Source of the DNA: JAICYJ01 sp038212095
GTDB taxonomy: Bacteria; Actinomycetota; Thermoleophilia; Gaiellales; JAICJC01
Length of the DNA: 64,000 bases
Assembly: GCA_038212095.1 (NCBI GenBank)
Contig: JBBQUW010000001.1
Location: 115,276 to 179,275, forward strand
Direction: 5' to 3'
Made by a program: the position numbers and the translations under genes
Shown: positions 60,393 to 64,000 of the stretch, piece by piece
Position numbering within the stretch: the stretch's first letter is position 1
Layout of the letters: the number at the start of each line of letters is the position of its first letter
The notes under the pieces: model-generated
The model's input: the letters and a program-made list of their open reading frames with translations, nothing else
Databases searched by the model: none
Told to the model about the DNA's origin: nothing

Positions 60393-61579
60393 GAGATCGA
60401 CCGCGCCGCCGCCTCGGCAGCCACCGCGGGCAGCGAGCCGATCAGCGTGTAGGTGACGCCGCCGCGGGTGACGCGGATGACGGTGCCAAGCGCGGTCGCC
60501 AGCTCGCGACCACTGGCGCCGTTGATCGAGATCGCCGGCAGTGCCGCCAGCGGATCATGCGACGAGGAGGCCGCGGGTGCGGCCGGCTGCTCGAACACGG
60601 CCAGCGTGCCCAGGCCCTGGCCGTACAGCACGACGGCGGTGTGCGAGTCCGAGCCCATCTGGATCAGCCGTACCGCCTTGCGGGGCAGGCCGACCAGCGA
60701 GCTGGGGGCGGAGAGCGTAAACGGCAGCGCCCTGGCGACAGCCGCGGTGCCGGTGACGGCGGTGTGCGATCCGGCCTGCGTTGCGGGCGCGGTGGGCAGC
60801 GTGATGTTGATCGGCTTCACCGAGGCCGGCGCGTGGACGGCCAGGTCAGAGGTCGAGATGGCGCTGTAGTGGACGTCGGTGGCGGTCAGCGCCAGCACCG
60901 GCGATGCGTCGCCACGGCTGTAGACAGCCAGCTTCAGCGGCACGCCGCGCTGCGCGTCCCAGGCCAGCTGCACGGCGCCCAGCAGGCCGCCGTCGTGGCT
61001 GGGCGAGATCCGCACCGAGTAGACGGGGCGGCCGGCGATGTCGCCGGGGACAGCGCCGGAGACGATCGCCATCGCCGAGAGCCGCTTCAGCGCGCTCTGG
61101 ATCTGGGCGATGCCGATCTGGTGCTGGGCATGGCGTGTGGCGGAGCCGGCGGTCGCGGAGTCGGCCTTGTGGGCGGGCAGGGCGAGCCGGTAGAGCGTGC
61201 CCTTGGCGGCGTCGTACAGCGAGAGCGTGTGGCCATCGCTGGTGATCTGCGTGTCGCCGGTGTCGGACTGCAGCTCGACGCGGAAGCGGCCGTCGTTGGA
61301 CAGCCACAGGCGACCGCTGGCGCCGCTGAGCAGCGGGCTACCGGCGATCGCGCCGCCGGGGAAGAGGTGGTTGGTGAAGGTGATTCGCGCGCTGAAGCCG
61401 GCCACTGGCTTGGCATGCAGGGCGGCGTTCAGGGCCGAAGCCAGCGACCGGGGCGGCGGCTTGGGGCCGGGGCGGCTCGATGCGAGCGCGATGCCGGTGG
61501 CCAGTACGGCCGCCACGGGCAGCACGATCAGCGCGATCAGTCGAGGTGTCGAGATGCGGCGGAGCATCGAGTCAATCAT
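60389..61579 (-). CDS. LolA/RseB-like exported protein
   Basis: A 396-aa protein with an N-terminal signal or anchor (PRLIALIVLPVAAVLATGIA) and beta strands of the LolA/RseB fold (GRLWLSNDGRFRVELQSDTG, LSLYDAAKGTLYRLALP). The C-terminal half repeats a similar pattern. In this operon it may carry or sense a lipid moved by the ABC exporter (inference). Its start overlaps nothing upstream; the ABC genes follow with 4-bp overlaps. Confidence 0.65.
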   Translation of the reverse strand: MIDSMLRRISTPRLIALIVLPVAAVLATGIALASSRPGPKPPPRSLASALNAALHAKPVAGFSARITFTNHLFPGGAIAGSPLLSGASGRLWLSNDGRFRVELQSDTGDTQITSDGHTLSLYDAAKGTLYRLALPAHKADSATAGSATRHAQHQIGIAQIQSALKRLSAMAIVSGAVPGDIAGRPVYSVRISPSHDGGLLGAVQLAWDAQRGVPLKLAVYSRGDASPVLALTATDVHYSAISTSDLAVHAPASVKPINITLPTAPATQAGSHTAVTGTAAVARALPFTLSAPSSLVGLPRKAVRLIQMGSDSHTAVVLYGQGLGTLAVFEQPAAPAASSSHDPLAALPAISINGASGRELATALGTVIRVTRGGVTYTLIGSLPAVAAEAAARSIS

Positions 61580-61661
61580 TGCGGTGTACCTTCCATAGGT
61601 GAGTCACCTCGGAGTGTCGCTCGCCATGTCTGAAAGATCCGTGAGAGCGTGCACCCGTGCC

Positions 61662-61674
61662 GGTGCCTGGCACC
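61662..61674. repeat. REP single unit
   Basis: GGTGCCTGGCACC between the LolA-like gene and the sensor kinase gene. Only one unit, with no partner to form an extended hairpin. Confidence 0.75.
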
Positions 61675-61723
61675 ATCGCGCCACGACATGCGAGTGGCCG
61701 CCCGCCCGCGCCCGTCAACCCGG

Positions 61724-63064
61724 TCAACCCCCGCCATCGTCCGTCGCCGGCAGCACGATCGAAAAACTGGCGCCGTCGATCGCCAACTCGCCACCGTGAC
61801 GCACTGCGGTGGCGCGCACCAGCGCCAGGCCCAGGCCGGAGCCCTCGCTGCCGGCGCTGTTTGGGCCGCGCCAGAATCGGCGGCCGGCCGCCTCGACCTG
61901 GTCGGCGGGGATGCCGGTGCCGGCGTCGGTGACGGTGATCACGGCCGGCTCGCCGGTGCGAAGGGCGGTCACGGTGATCGGCGGCGTGCCGTAGCGCTGG
62001 GCGTTCTCGACCAGGTTTCGCACCGCGCGCGAGATCGCATCGGCATCGCCGCGCACGACCGGATCGCCCGCCACCGTGAGCGTGACGCCGGGCTGGGTGA
62101 CGCTCTCGGCTAGCAGTCGGCGCAGCGGCACGAGCGTGGTGGGGGGGTCGGCGGCATCCTCACGCGCGACCGCCAGCAGCAGGTCGACCAGCCGGCCGAG
62201 ACGGGCGATGTCGGCTTCGAGGTCGGCGAATGCGGCCTGCTCGGGAGCGAGCCGGGCCAGGTAGGCGGCATTGCCGCGCAGGGCGGTGAGCGGGGTGCGC
62301 AGCTCGTGCGAGGCGTCGGCCAGGAAGCGGCGTTCGCCATCGCGCGCGCGTTCCAAGGCGGCCAGCATGCCGTTCAGTGCGTCGGCCAGTCCCGCCACCT
62401 CGTCGGCGCGAGAGGTGGTGGCAAGCCGCCGCGAGGGGTCGGCGGTCTGGCCGATCACGCGCGCATCGGACGAGAGCCGGGCGAGCGGCCGTAGCACGCG
62501 CCGCGTCATCAGCAGCGAGGCGGGTGCGGCCAGTGCGGCTGCGGCCAAAGCGGCCAGCAGCGTCAGCAGTCGGAGGCGATGGAGGGTGTGGTCGATCTGG
62601 TCGGTGGGGGAGGCCACGATCACGGCGCCGCCGGTGGCGCGGCCGCCGCCGAGGGTGGGCAGGGGCGCCGCGTAGATGCGGATCGACTGGCCGTCCAGCG
62701 TGCCGTCGGCGTAGCGGGCGTGGCCGCTTCGGATCACCGCGGCGGCCAGGGTGTCGGTGGGCAGTGTGCGCGCGCCCAGCGCCAGCGAGCGCGACAGGAT
62801 GGCGCCGCGGCGATCCACCACCTGCACGTCCAGGCCGCCGCCGTTGGAGGACGAGTCGAGCGCGCCGGGACTGGTGAGCAGCGCCGGTGCCGAAACGCTC
62901 AGGGTGGCGACGTCGGCGGCGCGGCGACGCAGGTCTGCGTCCAGCTGGCGGTGCAGTTCGCGCGACAGCAGCAGGTGCAGGGCGACGCCGAGCAGGGCGA
63001 CCGCCAGCACGATCGCGGCCGCCGAGGCGATCGCGACCTGCGAGCGGAGGGTGAGGCGCCTCAT
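61724..63064 (-). CDS. Sensor histidine kinase
   Basis: A 446-aa protein. Membrane helices at about 10-33 and 165-187 flank an extracytoplasmic sensor; then HAMP, HisKA (FLADASHELRTPLTALRG, phospho-His at about 245) and HATPase (VRNLVENAQRYG, GTGIPADQVEAAGRRF). It overlaps the response regulator gene by 4 bp and is its partner. They are placed next to the ABC/LolA operon and may control it. Confidence 0.85.
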   Translation of the reverse strand: MRRLTLRSQVAIASAAAIVLAVALLGVALHLLLSRELHRQLDADLRRRAADVATLSVSAPALLTSPGALDSSSNGGGLDVQVVDRRGAILSRSLALGARTLPTDTLAAAVIRSGHARYADGTLDGQSIRIYAAPLPTLGGGRATGGAVIVASPTDQIDHTLHRLRLLTLLAALAAAALAAPASLLMTRRVLRPLARLSSDARVIGQTADPSRRLATTSRADEVAGLADALNGMLAALERARDGERRFLADASHELRTPLTALRGNAAYLARLAPEQAAFADLEADIARLGRLVDLLLAVAREDAADPPTTLVPLRRLLAESVTQPGVTLTVAGDPVVRGDADAISRAVRNLVENAQRYGTPPITVTALRTGEPAVITVTDAGTGIPADQVEAAGRRFWRGPNSAGSEGSGLGLALVRATAVRHGGELAIDGASFSIVLPATDDGGG

Positions 63065-63741
63065 CCGCGCAGCACGAATCCAACCCCGCGCACGGTGTGG
63101 ATCAGCTGCGGCGGGCCGAGCTTTTGGCGCAGGTAGGCGACGTAGCGGTCGACGGTGTTGGCAGTGGGCAGGCGGCCATCGCCCCAGACGGTCTCGAGTG
63201 CGGCGTCCCGCGAGACGACCTGGCCGGCGTTGGTGACCAGCAGCGCAAGCAGCGCCGCCTCGCGGCCGGTGAGGTTGATCGAGGTGGCGCCGCGGCTGGC
63301 GGTACGGGTGGCGGGGTCGACGGTCAGGTCGCCGTGGCTGATCGGGCCGGCGGTTGGGTGGCCACGGCGCAGCAGGGCGCGCAGGCGGGCGGTCAGCTCG
63401 TCCGGCGCGAACGGTTTGACCAGGTAGTCGTCGGCGCCGGCGTCGAGGCCGGCGACGCGGTCGGCCACCTCGTCGCGGGCGGTGAGGAGGAGGATTGGTA
63501 CCGGGTCGCCCTTCTGGCGAAGGCGACGGGCGACGGCGTGGCCATCGATGCCGGGCATGACGACGTCCAGCACGATTGCGTGCGGCGGCCAGGCCTCGGC
63601 CGCGGCCAACGCGGCGCCCCCGTCGGCGGCGGTGCGGGTGTCGTAGCCCTCGGCCTTGAGCGTGCGATCGAGCATGCGCCGGATCGAAGGGTCGTCGTCG
63701 ACGACAAGGATGCGGCGGGCCGAGGGGCGTGGTGCGGACAC
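63061..63741 (-). CDS. OmpR-family response regulator
   Basis: A 226-aa protein. Receiver domain: acidic cluster RILVVDDD, phosphorylatable Asp in IVLDVVMPG, Lys in DDYLVKPFAPDE. DNA-binding winged helix: LTGREAALLALLVTNAGQVV and YVAYLRQKLG. GTG 63741 has TATCCT 7 nt upstream. Confidence 0.9.
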   Translation of the reverse strand: MSAPRPSARRILVVDDDPSIRRMLDRTLKAEGYDTRTAADGGAALAAAEAWPPHAIVLDVVMPGIDGHAVARRLRQKGDPVPILLLTARDEVADRVAGLDAGADDYLVKPFAPDELTARLRALLRRGHPTAGPISHGDLTVDPATRTASRGATSINLTGREAALLALLVTNAGQVVSRDAALETVWGDGRLPTANTVDRYVAYLRQKLGPPQLIHTVRGVGFVLRG

Positions 63742-63860
63742 GCCATGCAGGATAAACGGCGCGGTTGATCGTCCGCTCGCCGCTTCGCCCGCAGCGGCGT
63801 CGGTTGGGATACGATCCGGCCCGCGGAGTGGTGCCCCGAGTCGGGCCCGATCCGCGGCCC

Positions 63861-63933
<73 letters not shown>

Positions 63934-64000
63934 TGGGTTTTTCGGCTTGTTGAGCCAAATCTAGCGGTGGCCGATTTAGGTGGGGTCGCCGTGGGGGGCA

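Noticed and set aside
63934..64000. Second element integrated behind tRNA-Thr
   Set aside because: Only 67 bp follow the tRNA, without a gene or a repeated tRNA end; cannot be judged.

Overview
The window is high-GC DNA with many GTG starts, a flavin-dependent thymidylate synthase (ThyX), a short primary sigma factor and a recurring leaderless-gene layout: a TANNNT -10 element 6-9 nt upstream of an ATG/GTG. This fits an actinobacterium. The mix of genes looks most like class Thermoleophilia (Solirubrobacterales relatives), but that placement is inference; no rRNA is present to settle it.

Region 1 (1 to about 20,000) is accessory DNA with low coding density. It holds a partial primase-like gene cut by the window edge, several lipoproteins and small membrane proteins, a tyrosine recombinase, and a compact replication/regulation cassette at its right end: a 30-aa coupled ORF, a RecA-like ATPase, two small proteins and a Cro/XRE-type repressor behind a good promoter. 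I read it as a decaying integrative element. At least five genes carry single frameshifts or a nonsense codon (2844, 4554, 6949, 8898, 10147). Two dispersed repeat families occur only here; one has a palindromic core GGCGCTCAGAGCGCC. The right junction lies at about 19,960-20,015, where a Fe/2-oxoglutarate halogenase/dioxygenase-like gene survives only as its 3' part.

Region 2 (20,000 to 64,000) is dense chromosomal sequence. Highlights in order: arylamine N-acetyltransferase; M55 D-aminopeptidase; a REP-associated transposase (RAYT) next to perfect hairpins built from GGTGCCWGGCACC; a nitroreductase/methyltransferase pair divergent from an alcohol dehydrogenase/metallo-hydrolase/cupin operon; a PilZ protein; a phosphoesterase; a TetR-MFS pair with a clear operator; a TadG-like protein; gamma-glutamyltransferase; a GGDEF cyclase; thyX; an SDR; superoxide dismutase; a glycosyltransferase/maltokinase/SIS/tagI overlapping operon; pgsA-plsY-adh; folE2; Fpg-like glycosylase; L-asparaginase II; rpoD; a PAS-domain kinase; a frameshifted Tat-type amine oxidase; tRNA-Tyr; a DUF899 protein; an 1174-aa cyclase/AAA/TPR/peptide-binding fusion; an APH-type kinase; an ABC exporter with a LolA-like partner and a two-component system; tRNA-Thr.

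Three palindromic repeat families are visible. The GGTGCCWGGCACC family sits beside the RAYT and recurs at 57.5 and 61.7 kb. The GGGGTCWGACCCC family is clustered at 41.5 kb. The third is confined to the decayed element. Most chromosomal genes are tightly packed with ATGA/GTGA/TGATG overlaps, so operon structure can be read directly.
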